Part shown: positions 1 to 12,425 of the stretch, one piece after another
Position numbering within the stretch: the stretch's first letter is position 1
Layout of the letters: the number at the start of each line of letters is the position of its first letter
Source: Diploptera punctata
Lineage: Eukaryota > Arthropoda > Insecta > Blattodea > Blaberidae
Length of the DNA stretch: 64,000 nt
Assembly (NCBI GenBank): GCA_030220185.1
Contig: JASPKZ010004957.1
Span: forward strand, 124,001 to 188,000
Reading direction: 5' to 3'
The notes under the pieces: model-generated
The model's database searches: none
Seen by the model: the letters and a program-made list of their open reading frames with translations, nothing else
Told to the model about the DNA's origin: nothing
Made by a program: the position numbers and the translations under genes

Positions 1-295
1 TATTGTTTTAAACATGCATCATTACAAACTCGAATAATGCTATACTTGACTGTAATAAATTCTAAATTGAATTCCAGCAAACTGCGTTAAATGCGTACCA
101 GTGTGCACGCAGTAGAATGTCCCACGTCACGCACTCTGGCCGTACTGCCTGGTACGTACGTTTTCCTTTATCGTCCAATCACATAATATAACAGAGACAA
201 ATGTCACTTTAATCTACTGAGTGGAGGGACAATGTCTATATACATATAACAAGGATTAATCGGTCTTTTAAAACGTTCCTTAACCGGCTCACATA

Positions 296-784
296 CAGGG
301 TGTCACTAAGACGTGTAGTGGGGACCAAGACGGTCCGGAAACGTATAGTTTTCCCGCTACACGCTAAATACCATAACACATGTTGCTCTCTCTGACGACT
401 GTTACTTATCGTCTGGAACCACAAGGAGGGCTCGAAGTGACGACCACCTGGGGTACCTGTGTACCATGTTCTGGTACTCACGAATACCATTCCTTGGTCC
501 TGCAACATGCGCCGCAGCCATAATTCTTCCTTGGTTGCCACTGGGGTCTCGTAAATCAGAGATTTCATGTGATCCCCACAGGTAGTAGTCTAGCGGGGTT
601 GAGAGAACGTGCAGCGTCTTTGGCGCTGAAAATGCGGGAGAGTTGAACGTGTGTTGTGATTTATTTGCGTGCGTGTAGCGAGAAAATGGTATGTTTTAGG
701 ACATGAGTTCCTATGCTAAACGTAACCATCTTTGCCTCTACTACACTTTCTCAAAGTCTGTAATGGGAATTTAGTTACACCCTG
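296..784 (-). mobile_element. Tc1/mariner-type deletion derivative with transposase C-terminus
   Basis: A 489-bp element flanked by TA (294-295 and 785-786). Both ends start cagggtgt and have similar subterminal sequence (gtgtagtgg/gtgtagtag, cgctacacgc), so long imperfect inverted repeats are present. On the - strand the interior (568 to about 400) encodes only the tail of an IS630/Tc1-like transposase: KSLIYETPVATKEEL and GRHFEPSL. The N-terminal and catalytic parts are deleted, so it could only move with a transposase supplied in trans. It is related to, but distinct from, the longer copy at 22.5-24.0 kb. Confidence 0.7.
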
Positions 785-984
785 TATAGGGTAATCAAAT
801 TAAAATTTTGAGTTGTGCTATGTGCTGTTAAATGCAACAACTTTTGCTTAGTTGTAATCTACAGGGCGTTTCAAAAGCGGTGAATGTCGGAATGAGAAGT
901 AAAAATGAAGAGGAACAAAAAGTTCCAATAAACTAGAGTCCGGTTATAAGGTATCATTGGTTGGTCCTTATTGAATACTAACAA

Positions 985-1815
985 GGGAACTGTCAACCGT
1001 TGCATGTCGAAACCTGCCTTCAAATTTCTTCCAGAGAATCGTTATGTTGTACTAAGGCCATGTGCAAAAATTAGCAGTTTTTTTAAACTGCAATCGAAGA
1101 AATTACAGGAATCTATGCTATAAACCAGCAATGGCAACCCAATGTACGGAGCATATGGATTCCCTGCATGAGTAAGAGCGGAGTGAAGTGAGGCGGGACG
1201 CGACGCGGACGGCAGGTAGTGAGGGTTATCCAATCTACCAATTCATGAGTTGTATTTTCATCCCTATAGTTTAAATTATTCTATAATGAAATTATACAAG
1301 ACAATGGCAGTGCCTCTTATTACTTATGCATCCGAAACATGGACAGTGACAACACAACAATCGCCAGGATACAAGCTGCTGAAATGAGATTCCTCAGACC
1401 AATAGCATGATATCAAAGAACAGACAAAAAACATAACACAGAAATAAGACAACAACTAAAAATAGAGGAATTAAACTCAACAATAGAGAAATACAGAACA
1501 AACTGGAAAGAACACTTGGCAAGGATGACTGAGAATATAATACCAAAAGCAGCATACACGAGGAAGAAAAAGTTTGGGAAAACCAAGGAAAAAATGAAAA
1601 GAGCAGCAATTTGGAGCCGGAACAGGCTAGTAAATAAGCCTAAACCGTGAAGAAGAAGAAAAAGAAGATAGTTTAAATTATATATTTTGCGCTGGATTTG
1701 AATGCCTTGCAGTTAAAAAGTCATATTTTTTTTGGACATGGCCTTAGTACATACAATGCTTCCCTGGAAGAAATTTCAAGGTAGATTTCGGCATGCAACA
1801 GTTGACAATTTCCTT
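985..1815. mobile_element. TIR element (same family as 35265-35690) split by a LINE
   Basis: Positions 985-1279 and 1668-1815 align with the copy at 35265-35690. Shared features are the gggaactg.caaccgttgc motif, the gacggcaggtagt.agggttatcca block, and an end that is roughly the inverted complement of the start (ccagagaa.cgtt near 1030; cttccctggaag near 1765). It has no coding capacity. A LINE insertion occupies 1280-1667. Confidence 0.6.
1280..1667 (+). mobile_element. 5'-truncated LINE 3' end with 14-bp TSD
   Basis: It carries the C-terminal tail typical of these non-LTR retrotransposons ([31 protein letters not shown]), broken by stops, and ends in a (GAA)n-like tail. The exact 14-bp duplication atagtttaaattat lies at 1266-1279 and 1668-1681. 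It inserted into the older TIR element around it. The related copy on the opposite strand is at 43750-44755. Confidence 0.8.
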
Positions 1816-2089
1816 GTAAGTACTAATTCCAACAAAAGAAGCAAGGAAGAATGGAAGGGGAGTACTGGACATGCGTAAACTAACCAGGAGACGATTCCAA
1901 ATCTTTATACATTAGACATGAATCTAACAGATGGTTTTAAAATGGTGGATCAAATGAACAGTTAATTCGCGGATTAATTTAGAGCACAGACTTGGCAACT
2001 GAATCAAAACTAGATTAAAATTACTGTCAATGTAAATGGAATATTTAATAACACCAACTAGGCATCTCAGATTGGAAAAAATAGGGAAA

Positions 2090-2356
2090 GTGTAATTAGG
2101 CAGAGAATGAAGGTCATAAAATATAGACAATTAGAATGCCATGGTCATGTCAAAAGAAAGCCGGAGGAGAGATTATTAAATAAGTATTTGATTTCTCTCC
2201 ACAGGGAAGAAAGAGGCTCAAAGATTACATGGATACAATAGATTAGAAGATAAATATGAAGAATAGATTGTAGGAGAAGATGGGAAGATATAAAGGAATA
2301 GAGAGGGAAAATAAAGTGGATACAGAAAGATGCTTTATAAAATTGAAATTCTTTTC

Positions 2357-2448
<92 letters not shown>

Positions 2449-2870
2449 CTTCTTTAAAAAACTAGGGTTCAACTGACTCGGATGATAGTACCCTGTGAGG
2501 GCTCCTTGCCAAGATACGGCAACTGCTGCCTTGTATGGAGACATTGATTCGCCAAAGGCTAGAGGAAGAAACCTTTAACAAAAAACCACTTGGCCTTGGG
2601 TCAGCTCCCCGTCTTATGGAAAAAATGAACTATGCTAAAAAAAGATCCTAATGTGAAGAATACATGTACGATTAAGAGGATATCAGATGGCAAGATACAT
2701 AAGATGATATTAAAAATTGAAACGGGGGGCAACAGAAGAAAGGTGAAAACAGGGGGTTCAAGGAGTGCATAGGAGTATAGTATCGATAGGATTAACAGAG
2801 AGTGTGCAGAGAATAGGGATGTATGGAGGATTAAAATTTACAAATGGGTTGTAGGAAAACTATTGTAATA
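2090..2870 (+). mobile_element. Degenerate LINE 3'-end fragments
   Basis: Positions 2100-2230 read GHVKRKPEERLLNKYL in one frame, and 2700-2860 read a GGNRRK...ENRDVWR-like stretch. Both resemble the C-terminal tails of the other LINEs here. An AAT microsatellite lies between them. No intact frame remains, and the family cannot be assigned. Confidence 0.4.
2357..2447. repeat. (AAT)n microsatellite
   Basis: About 30 uninterrupted AAT units. The poly-Ile and poly-Leu ORFs over it are artefacts of the repeat. Confidence 0.98.
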
Positions 2871-3314
2871 TACAGAAATTCTAAAATACCGTAATAATAC
2901 TAATAATAATAAAGTTTAGTTGGCCTTTTGTGGTTCCTTCTGTTTGCACATGTATACTATGATTATCTCGTGAATAATGAATTAAATTGTTTTGTTCAAA
3001 TTAGTAGGTCTACTTAGTATTGAGCGAGCTGTATCAAAAAAAAATCTATTTTCTGGACCCATGTTTACTGGATTTATTTTTTGTTTCTTCACCTTTACTT
3101 CTTATCCCTATATTCTGGACTATCACTTTTGAAATAACCTGTATACCAGGCAATACTCCAATACAAAGTTACATATCCTAAAAATAGCAATTTCATATAC
3201 TGGTAGTTTTCTTATAAGTGTATAAACTCTCAAATTGGCAAAACACTAGTTCCACGTATCAGTTACTTAAATGTGTCGGACCGCAGTGAAAACAAAGTAA
3301 TGTAATCCAACTCC
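2871..3314. other. No recognisable feature
   Basis: AT-rich sequence with no conserved coding frame, inverted repeat or known family. Confidence 0.5.
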
Positions 3315-3655
3315 AAGCGCGACAGGCCTACAAGGCTCTTGGCCTACCAGCCGGCTGCTGGCCTCATACACACGTGTTAATCACAGAGGTAGACGATCAT
3401 CTATCCAGTGTAGGGGTGACATGTGGTCAGCATGTCGGGTCTCCCAGCCATTATAGCTGGTCTTCTCAACCTGGAGACGCTACTTATTGTAGCTACCCGA
3501 ATGCCTCACGATGCTACATGGGCACCGGTCCCATACTGGCCGAAATCCCATGAGAAAATGTCTTCCCCCATGGGGACTCGATCCAGCGCAAGTCCCATAG
3601 CTCTGAGCCAAAGCTTCTTGCCTTAACCACTCGGCTATGGCGCGGGACAAAAATA
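3315..3655 (-). mobile_element. tRNA-derived SINE, family C, near full length
   Basis: On the - strand the head reads gccatagccgagtggttaa, a class-II (Leu/Ser) tRNA-like A box, followed by a B box near 3580 (gatcgagtcc). The body of about 250 bp ends in ggccagcagccggctgg. Two more copies, also on the - strand, lie at 39425-39728 and 45215-45500. Confidence 0.8.
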
Positions 3656-4099
3656 ATGTACAACCGTAAATTATTACTTATTACTGTATATTGTACAATT
3701 CGATACAAATTTAAGTAATTTATACTCGTTCATTTTTTATTGTAATACAAGCCAACAACTCTTGAAGATTTGAAAAACAACATTCACGCCGAAATCGAGC
3801 CAATAACAGGTGACATTCTTCGTAAGGTTATGGGGAATGTGCGTGTTTGTGCAGAATATTACATGGCCAACGATGGTGGACATCTAAAGGATATAATTTA
3901 CAAAAAGTGACATGTGTAATAAATGGTAGGATGTGTTCTTTCGAACATTGTACACTAATAATGTTTAGTTGTATTTCTTCATGCCAAAATAACATGTTTA
4001 AAATGGGTCATTGTTTCTGCCGTACCTTGTATTTACAATCCCTTTATATTTATAAAAGATCTTTCATGTATTGCGCAATTTCTAAAAATACAATAATTG

Positions 4100-5260
4100 A
4101 GTCAAAAATGCACCGAAATAAAAATTATTTTTATTTGTTTTATTTCCATCTTTTTAAGTGTGGAAAATTATATCAGGAATATGTCCATCTCCACTGTCTC
4201 GGCAGGAAGTTTTATTTTTTTCGTCATAACCCAGGCTTCGCATTCATATGTAACTATAGGTTTTATAACTGTATTATAAATCTGTAACTTGGTTTGTTCG
4301 ACAGGTACCTTGCTTGTTTTATTACCTTTACCAAAGCCAAGAAACATCTGTTATCTGCTATAATTCTGGTTTTTTTTTTTGCATTATCATAGGTAACCAA
4401 TGACCCTTACCACTTAAATGCTTCCACCTCCTTATAATTTACAGCATTTATTATTTCATTATTCAAAGTACCATCTCTTGTTTTATTAAAATTTACCTCT
4501 AAACCTAATGTCTGTTACATTCTTCATTTGTTCTTTGTCTTCCTCTAATACTGATAAGGACCAAGGTATCATTACTAAATCATCTGCATATGCTAGATAG
4601 TATAGGGATCTGTTAATGGTGCTTCCCTCTGGATTAATCGGTACCGTATGCTCTTATTAACTTTTCCAATGTCAAGTTAAATAATACATTTGACAGAGCA
4701 CCCTCTTGTCTCAATCAGTTCTTAGTTTCAAATCTCTCTGAGATTTTGCTATTAATTTGTGTCTGTTTACTAGTTTTCAGTGGTGTTATTTTAATTAAAA
4801 TGATCAATTTCGAAGGGACGCCAAATTCCGCCATGACATTAAATAATTGATTTCTGTTTATACTGTCATAAGTTTACTTAAAGTCTATAAAAACTGAAGT
4901 ATTATGACAGTACATTCATAAGTCTTCACCAATATCTGCCTCATTTGGAAGAGATGGTCTGGGGCGGATCATGTTTTCCTAAAGCCACACTGATAGTCTC
5001 CCAAAAGTTCTTCTGAGTATTTACCAAATACTTCAATTATGCTCGTAAATACTTTGTACTTAACATTGGTAGGGAAATTCCTCTATAATTTCCACATATT
5101 AATCTATCAACTTTCTTACGTATTGGACATATGATCGGTGTTTGCCACTCATCTGGTTCCATTTCAATTCGATCAATCTATATATCCTATGCCAGAGTTT
5201 TCTTCCACCAGGTATCAATAATTCGATCGTGCCCGGAGATCTATTCTCTCGAGTCTTTTA
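4100..5260 (-). mobile_element. LINE reverse-transcriptase remnant (about 1.2 kb, broken)
   Basis: Read on the - strand, successive frames carry reverse-transcriptase (RT) landmarks in order: NYRGISL (near 5090), FIDFK.TYDSINR (motif A, near 4890), LRQEGALSNVLFNLTLEKL (motif B, near 4700) and LAYADDLVMIP (catalytic YADD, near 4590). Stops and frameshifts are frequent. This is the polymerase core of a non-LTR retrotransposon without its ends. The + strand ORFs here are shadows. Confidence 0.8.
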
Positions 5261-5383
5261 ATATAATATACCATGTATTTTGTGGGTCTGTGTTTATTAA
5301 TTTCTGGTCCATAAAATTCCATTTTTTTTATCTTCCATACCTAAACTTTGTTATTTAAAAGTTCTTTAAAATATAGTACCTGT

Positions 5384-6486
5384 AGGATGTTGTGTCGCAA
5401 GGTGCAAGAATAAGACACTATTCACTACATAAATGTATTTTTATTCAGTAACAATGCAATACAATAACCGCCTGCCAAGGAATTCGTCGAGCTACTGACG
5501 CGCGAGGATCTAGCAGCGCGCGAGCTGTCTGTTGGTCTAGAGTGTTGCCATCTGTCGACGGCCGGTTGTGGTGGCAGAATGTCTCATGATGTCGCCACGC
5601 CAGCCGCCTTGGAAGAAGAGATGCTCACGGCACGAATAAATCCGGAAAGTTCACCTTGCGCTCTGAACGCGAGGTCGGGGGAGTTGTCCGCTTGTTGGGC
5701 CCTACCGTTCGTTCTGAGGCGAGAGTCCGTCAGCTGTTCAGCTCTTCCATCTCCGAGTATGAATGCTGGTTTACTCGGTCAATACTTACGCGGACGGGGC
5801 CGCGCCTGGTCTGCAACGTGAAGGTTTTTTCTTGTCCCGCTGAAGAACCTGGTGAGGGACAAAGTATGGCGGTTGAAGTGGACCGCGCACGGTGTCGTGT
5901 CGTAAGAAGGCATGAGTGCAAATGACCAGATCTTTGAAGATGAAGGAGCTTCGCTGCCCATGTCGAGCTGGTGTTGTTGATCGTAGTTGTTCCATTTGTC
6001 GCCGAAGTCAGAGGCATCATCGCAGCGCTTCGTGCGGCCCGCTGTTATCATCTCGCCTGGGAGTCGGAGGGGTTCTCAGTATACGAGTTCGGCAGAGGAG
6101 GCTCCGAGGTCGTCTTTGTGGGCGCTCCGTATACCCAGCAGGACGAATGGTAGAGCTTGTATTTAGGACATCACAGGGTGACTCGTGATGGCTGCCTTGA
6201 GTTAGCGGTGAAGGCGTTCAACAACCCCATTGCTGCAGGAGTGGTAGCTCGTAATTTGTGTCTTTGTACTACTTGTCAGGATGGCTAAGTTCCGGAACAG
6301 GTGAGATTCGAACTGCCGGCCTTGATCAGTTGTGATGCCCAAGCAGGAGATCCAGCATGCCACGAAGGCTTCGGCGACGTTGTCGAAGGAATCCGTTGAG
6401 CCACTGACGAGGTTCTAGTAGCTCGCATGCTGTTTGATTGGCTTAGGACGGCTACAGAGTGCTGCCACCTGTTAGCTCATCAAGTT
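5384..6486 (-). mobile_element. Ty3/Gypsy LTR retrotransposon remnant: integrase end between LTR pieces
   Basis: A GC-rich island. On the - strand, 6380 to about 5700 encodes the integrase core: ITTDQGRQFES (catalytic Asp) and NGVVERLH (catalytic Glu), then the LPFVLLGIRSA and SAELVY blocks and a C-terminal tail ending VSIDRVNQHSYSEMEELNS. Frameshifts break it. About 90 bp at 5475-5585 repeats at 6384-6475 (aaggaatycgtygagc.actgacg), consistent with LTR sequence on both sides. Gag, protease and RT are missing. The element is defective. Confidence 0.75.
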
Positions 6487-7250
6487 CTTATATCAGTTAG
6501 GCCTATTGAAAAAGATGTTAAATTCAATGATGAAAAAACAATCACCGCCACCAATTACGCCTGGATTAACACCGTGTCGAGCCTCTAAATCAAGTCTATG
6601 TACGTCGTTGATCGTGAATACCCGATGCCGCACATTCCGTCTTCTCCTTTGTAGGTGCGGCATTGGGTACGGCGCTAGACAGTTAGTTGGCCATAAGGGG
6701 ACCACTTAGCGGTCCTGTTATATTGTAAGGGTATTGGTTGTTGTTTGTGGTACCACCACCAAAAAAGAGTTTAAATATCGTTTCAAGAAGAAAACACATA
6801 ATTAATCGCATTAATCTTCAGTAACTAGTAACCATAGTTTGATTGAATGTAATTGTAGTGTAATTTATACATTGTTTTTAACTGAAATTAAATGCGTGGA
6901 AAAATACAAATATTTAGGAAGTATGTTTACGCGGCAGGCAATGACGATGAGGAAATTACCGGTAGAACACATTAGAAGGAACACTGCCATTCCAACTTCT
7001 CTCATAAAACATTCGGCAAAAAAACTTTACAACCTGTGAAACGTCTTTTTTTAATTCCTTTTAAACACACTGTTAATTTATATTCTTAGGGTTTCATTTT
7101 TCAAATTATTTCCCACCAATTACATTTTTACATTTTTTCTAACAATTATTTCAATATTTTTTCTATGATACTTAAGTACATACGTAGCATGAAGACGTGG
7201 CAGCCATATTGATTTTAACGAATATTCTAGGCAACATCAAATACGTGTTC
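6487..7250. other. Mostly unassigned; weak LINE trace
   Basis: An ORF at 6839-7039 (+) contains VEKYKYLGSMFT, reminiscent of the LINE 'KYLG' motif seen elsewhere here, but nothing supports it on either side. The rest shows no known family. Confidence 0.3.
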
Positions 7251-7262
7251 CAGTGTAATATT

Positions 7263-7742
7263 TAGAAGTAGGAATTTTAGGTGCTGCACCTTAATTTTAT
7301 TTTGTTACTACAATGCTCAAATTAGCTTGTCTTGCAAAGAAAACATTAAATAAATGTCCCTAAATGTGTTTCAGTTGCACCTTTTTTTAATGCTAGCACT
7401 TTTTTGCACCTTTTTTCAATGCAAGCAGATTTTGCACATTTTTAGACCTTTTTTGTCTCTTAGCAGCATTGTATTCCCAAAATAATGTGTGTGTATATAT
7501 ATATATACATATATATGTGTGTGTGTGTGTGTGTGTTTTACATTTCTTCAAATACGCTTTCAAGGGTTGGTAACGATGTGTGGTATCAGTCCACATCACA
7601 TTACGTCGTCTTTAGTGCAGTCCTCTTAGGCTATACCTTTTAAATTAGTTCGCATCTTTTCTTGCACCTTTTTCTGCTAAATTAAAGCACCTTTTTTTGC
7701 ACCTTTTTCACCAAAATTTTGCACCTAAAATTCCTCGCTCTA
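7263..7742. mobile_element. hAT-type MITE with 8-bp TSD
   Basis: Inverted ends tagaagtaggaattttaggtgc and (reverse complement) tagagcgaggaattttaggtgc, flanked by gtaatatt (7255-7262) and gtaataat (7743-7750), 7 of 8 identical. The interior is rich in gcaccttttt repeats and holds a TG/TA microsatellite near 7490-7535. There is no transposase. It shares its tips with the 2-kb element at 25881-27907. Confidence 0.75.
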
Positions 7743-8059
7743 GTAATAATTAACTGTACACATATACTTCAGAATTTCAGAACTTAATATTAATTGTTTA
7801 GCCTTGCATTCTTCCACAGGTTAGAGTACTTAAATTGCGTCAGGTTAGTTTTTAGGTTCATTAAATATCGTGTCCTATATATTGACTATATACCGTGATT
7901 CCATAGTGTATGTTGGCACATGCGCATGGTGTATGATTGGTACTTGGAAACTTTTTTCGCGTTACATGTTTGTAAAGCATTTCCAAACATTCAACTAAGT
8001 TACATTAGGTATATATATACAAGAGAAATGTGGATTCTTCACTAAAGGAACGAGAAAAT

Positions 8060-8405
8060 ATTTGAAGCATTTATGAGTAAAGTTCTTAGGACAATTTTTG
8101 GACCAAAGAGAGTCGAACAGAAAGATGAGTTGAGGAGACAACATAATAATGAGGAAACCGGATATAATAACTCTCGTAAACTGCTAGAGTCAGATGTTAC
8201 AAACCGGTTATAAAAGAGGAGCATGGAAATTCTTAGGGAAATCGGACGGAAAGCGCCCAGTGGGCAAGAATGAGGTGGGAGATTAACATTAACCATAATT
8301 TTAGGGAGTTTAATTATACTGGAAACGATTAGAAACCATTGCACATTATAGGAATGTATGGAGAGCTTATTTCCGTGCGCCACAAAAAACGGGTCCAATA
8401 GTGCC
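8060..8405 (+). mobile_element. LINE family A, degenerate 3' end
   Basis: Positions 8064-8400 align with the better preserved copy at 51960-52610: KVLRTIFGPKR near 8075, and GKRPVGK.EVGD and YTGND-like stretches further on. It ends near the family's usual ...atagtgccaatgagtcagtcag tail. Confidence 0.75.
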
Positions 8406-8536
8406 AATGAGTCAGTCAGTTATACAGTAATTGTTTTTTATTTAAAAATGGGATACGTTAATATAGAAAGATATAGAGTGCCAATATTCTTAATAATAAA
8501 ATTGCTGTGTAGAGCGTGCTCAGTGCTTATATCTTA

Positions 8537-9492
8537 CTAGCTAATACCCGGCGAGCGCTGCTACGCCTAAATAAATGAAAATTAATGTGTTTTTATGTTT
8601 AGTTAAATTAGTAAAAGAAGAAAATAATTATAAATTTATATATTTTAGATACCCCGTGCTGATTACCCGGTGTTGCCCGGGAATCTACTTATCCCGATCT
8701 TCTTGACATAAATGAGCTGAAATACGAAAATTAATGTGTTTTATGTTTAGTTAAATAAGTAGGGGGAAAAATTTATATCGTAATTATTTTTAGATACCCC
8801 GTGCTGTTTACCCGGCGTTGTCCGGGAATCTACTCATCCCGATCTTCTTGGCATAAATGAGCTGAAAGACAAAAATCAATGTACTTCTTATGATTAGTTG
8901 AATAAGTAAAATGAAAAATAATTATAAATGTATAGGCCCGTAATTATTTTAAGATTCCCCGTGCTGATTACCCGGTGTTGCCCGGGAATCTACTTATCTC
9001 GATCTTCTTGGCATAAATGAGCTAAAAGACAAAATTCGTTATTGTGAGTTATCCGTAAAAGAATACCCGTCATGTGCTGCTATGCTTGCACAGGAATCTA
9101 TGTACTTGTCTCGATCTTCTTGGCATCAATGAAAGACAAAAATGGTTATTGTGAGTTATCCGTAAGAGATAAACATATGCTGTCGGGGACTTTTTGTAGA
9201 GCTTTTTGAGATATTCAATTCTGTGTACATTAATTTTGTGTATTTGTTATGGTTTAGGCAGCGTAAGCCATTTAAGCGTCCAAAGAGCTACATTTTTCAC
9301 GTTTTCCACTACAAAGGGCGATTTTTAAGGGTGTAGGAGTTGAGTATCACAACTCTCTTATAGCCTATGTACATCCCGGGAATCTCCTGAACATTTTGCA
9401 AAAAGCCCCATCACAATCGGATCAACGGTATGGCCGCGCATAAAGTACGAACAAACAAACCAACAAACAAACATTCATTTTTATATATTAGA
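8537..9492 (-). mobile_element. Non-autonomous Helitron with internal tandem repeats
   Basis: On the - strand it starts TCTAATATATAAAAATG (9492 downward) and ends with a GC-rich hairpin region followed by CTAG (8540-8537). It lies between host A and T, as Helitrons do. The interior contains about three copies of a roughly 180-bp unit with ccccgtgctg.ttacccgg.gttg.ccggg. It has no Rep/helicase coding. Confidence 0.8.
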
Positions 9493-10084
9493 TTAAAAAA
9501 TATATCAATTAAACTAATGTAATTTACAGGAAACATTACCAATTTAAAGATTAAATGTCTGAAATATTCAACCTTTCGAACGCATCGCCAACTTTGGTTT
9601 TGTAAATTCTGAGAGTTTATGTGCTTTGTATCATCATAATTTACTGCAGTTAGTTGTTAACGTGACGTTAGTAGACACTGGGGACAACAACGCGCCACGT
9701 TGAAACCGCAGACAATAATTCTGTAAGATTCACAGGCACGTAAGCATTTGTAATTTGTGTAGAACATTTGTTTTTGAAAAAACATACCCAGTCGAGTTAA
9801 TAATAAAGGAGAGAAAGAGAATCATCTCAGAAACTGTTGTCATTATTTTTTTCAATGCAGCCCATCCTGCAATCAAGAAAAAAATAATAATGTTCATTAG
9901 TGAAACTATTTTCAAGAACAAAACTTCACTTATATAAAATACACAAATACAGGATTCAAGACTAATCTATTAATACAACTAAGAGAAAATTATGCCTGAA
10001 CCGGCATTTTTAACCCTGGATCTGCATTTTTGCCAGGCCAGCAATATGTCACAATATAAAACATATAAACATAGCTTACAAGAC
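9493..10084. other. No recognisable feature
   Basis: AT-rich sequence. The overlapping ORFs on both strands near 9730-9937 match nothing I know. Confidence 0.5.
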
Positions 10085-10600
10085 TGAAAATAAATTAAAT
10101 AATATAATAAACGGCAATAAATTAACGTGTAAAGATTGTAATAAATTCTACATAACCAGAAATAGGGGAAATTTTAACATAAGAACATTTTAAAGATTTC
10201 ATGCATGTAGAAGGAAAATCTAGTTACTCCAAACATATCATCAACGCCGATCATCAGGTGAATACAATACAAAAACCCTTAATATCAATTACAGAGAAAT
10301 AAATCCTATAAAGATAAACCAGCTGGAGGAATTTGAAATTTTGAATAAACTACGATTTAATTTTAAATGAGAACACACCCAACTCATACAACACACTACA
10401 CGAAATTACAAAACAAGAGTCAGGAGCTACCGACGACGCTGGAAGGGTGCTGATGCCAAAAGCGTCGCAAAAGAAAACAACAATTAATAACGCATATCCT
10501 TCTGTTGATGATGGAAGCCGGTTTCCGAAAGGCCTCCAGTTCTTAAAAGTTTTTTTTAAATATTAACATAGTTGAGGACGATGATACCTGCTAGGTATTT
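10085..10600 (+). mobile_element. Penelope-like element 3' end: GIY-YIG remnant plus hammerhead motif
   Basis: Frames carry a degraded GIY-YIG endonuclease (TCKDCNKFYI, HACRRKSSYSKHIINADH), then a C-terminal tail ending near 10490, then a hammerhead-like motif at 10502-10539. The sequence after it (ttaacatagttgaggacgatgat) matches the ends of the foldbacks at 15.6, 17.4 and 21.3 kb. PLEs are retroelements that combine an RT with a GIY-YIG nuclease. The RT part is missing here. Confidence 0.75.
10502..10539 (+). ncRNA. Hammerhead ribozyme-like motif (one core change)
   Basis: Stem I CTG/CAG, core TTGATGA (C3 to T), stem II ggaa.ccgg.ttcc, GAA, 2-bp stem III AGGCCT, C17. The architecture matches the other copies. 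The C3 change probably inactivates it. Confidence 0.6.
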
Positions 10601-11499
10601 ATTTTAATATTTCACAATGTATTCACAGTATGTAATGAACTCAAAGCATAAATACTTAAAATTATACTGATTTGAGCTAATTAAAAATAATATATAATCC
10701 ATTAAAATGCCTTTACATAATTTGTAACAACTATCCCCACCTTCCTCTAGCATAAATGCAACAATCACACTTTAAAACAATACTGTGTCCATACTTCGAT
10801 ACATACAAAAGAATTGGAAGAGCCAGTGTTTTATACATTTTTAATCTTGAATAAACATTCAAGTTAGTAAATTAAACCAACTGTGGGCTTGATGACAGAA
10901 TTTATTTACCATAAAATCCTTTAAAAATATACATTTTTGCATTTACATCCTTTTCTTTTTCATATGAGATATTTCATCATAGATATGTAAAATTATTCAC
11001 CTGCTCCAAAATTTTATTGCTAGTACAATTTTACTTCTGAGAGGATCTACACCTTCAAATGCCATATGTTTTGTTTTCTCTGTAAATATCTTCAATCCAT
11101 ATTCTCCTGTAATTTTGTGAAGTCCATACAGACCTTTCTGTAGGTTATCTTATGAATTTAAATTATTATTTGTCATCTGCAAACAATAAGGTGTTATTTT
11201 GCATTTTCTGATATTTTTATTCCAAATGAATAATTGTTTTTTTTGATTATGGACGAAAAAATTACTAAATTTATAAATTAATATTAAATTAAAGGCTTTC
11301 ATGATTAGGCGAGTTAAAAAAACTATTGAAATTTAAAATATGGCAAAAATATAAGAAAAAGCTTCAGGATAGAAACACGTAAAGGAAAAGAAACATTTCT
11401 ACGTCACAAATTGTTGAAAAAATATAAGAAACGTTAAGGGACTAATAAATTAGATGACAGAATGACAATATAATTATTTGGACGTATGTGAATTAAAAA
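10601..11499. other. No confident feature
   Basis: AT-rich. Positions 10980-11200 have a faint LINE look on the - strand but no diagnostic motif. Confidence 0.4.
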
Positions 11500-11640
11500 C
11501 TTCAGTGAAGGAAGATTGCCATCAAATCCTAACATGTAGGAACTGGCAACAGAGAGCACTGGATAGAGAGGATTTGAGGTCTCGCATCAAGAAGGCCCGA
11601 GTCCGCTTTGGGCTGTAGTGTCAATGGAAGAAGAATAATT
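11500..11640 (+). mobile_element. LINE 3'-terminal fragment
   Basis: Reads CRNWQQRALDREDLRSR and KARVRFGL then a stop, the usual LINE C-terminal ending, followed by an AT-rich tail. Confidence 0.45.
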
Positions 11641-11754
11641 AAAAACTCTTTAAATATAATTAATTAGCACTAACCAGTCTCATAGGTAGTGACCAGAGCT
11701 TCTGACTACAGTTCATGGGGTCCCGGATTCAATTAGGAGGGAATTATAAACAGA

Positions 11755-12425
11755 ATATCTGGCAATAAACAGCAATGAAAAAGAAAATTTAATATTGGAA
11801 GAAGGAATCCAAATAAAGCCAGTGAAACAAACTAAATATTTGGGAATAATTATGGATATCATTGAAGGTATAGGCAAAGAGAACATAAAACATAGAATTG
11901 AATTGAGTAGCAAAATAATATCATCGTTAAATTCCATATGGTGGGATAAGCATATTTGGAAAGACACAAAAAAAAATATTGGTAAAACATTGGTGGAATC
12001 TGTTGCAATGTACGGAAGTGAGGTGTGGACAATCAATAAGTACTACAAGAATAGACTAATAGCTCTAGAAATGGATTATTTACGAAGAAGTGCCAGAAAG
12101 TCTAAATTAGAACATGTCACAAATAAGGAAATTAGAAAAATAATGGAAGCAGAAGAAAGCATAATTGAAAGAATTGAGGAGAAGGAATTAAAGTGGTTAG
12201 GACATGTCTTAAGAATGGAAGATGAGCGATGGCCAAAGCAACTATATGAATGGCATCCGAACAGAAAGAGGAAGAGAGGGAGACGAGGTTAACATGGAAG
12301 GAAAACATGAAGACAGTAATGCAAACTAGAGGGCTAAGCATCGAAGATGCCCAAGACCGTAGGCTTTGCAGTTTGGCACGGGAAGACGGCAGCAGCTGTA
12401 AAAACCCGAAGATAGATAGAGAGAT
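11755..12425 (+). mobile_element. LINE 3' half, 165-codon open frame then frameshift
   Basis: An ORF from 11795 reads KPVKQTKYLGIIMDI, MYGSEVWTINK, MDYLRRSARKSKL and KELKWLGHVLRMEDERWPKQ, the post-RT C-terminal region of a non-LTR retrotransposon. A frameshift near 12290 separates the last part (RLTWKENMKTVMQTRGLS). It belongs to the same subfamily as 14478-14990. Confidence 0.85.

Noticed and set aside
863..960. Another Tc1-like tip (acagggcgtttcaaaagcgg)
   Set aside because: No inverted partner or transposase piece found. Too short to call.
2280..2544. Poly-Ile and poly-Leu ORFs
   Set aside because: Translation of the AAT microsatellite. The same applies near 33337-33618 and 63259-63456.
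3847..4287. 146-codon ORF on the + strand
   Set aside because: No family resemblance, biased composition, and partly antisense to a recognisable RT remnant.
5579..6188. Several overlapping + strand ORFs in the GC-rich block
   Set aside because: Shadows of the - strand integrase, which has recognisable catalytic motifs.
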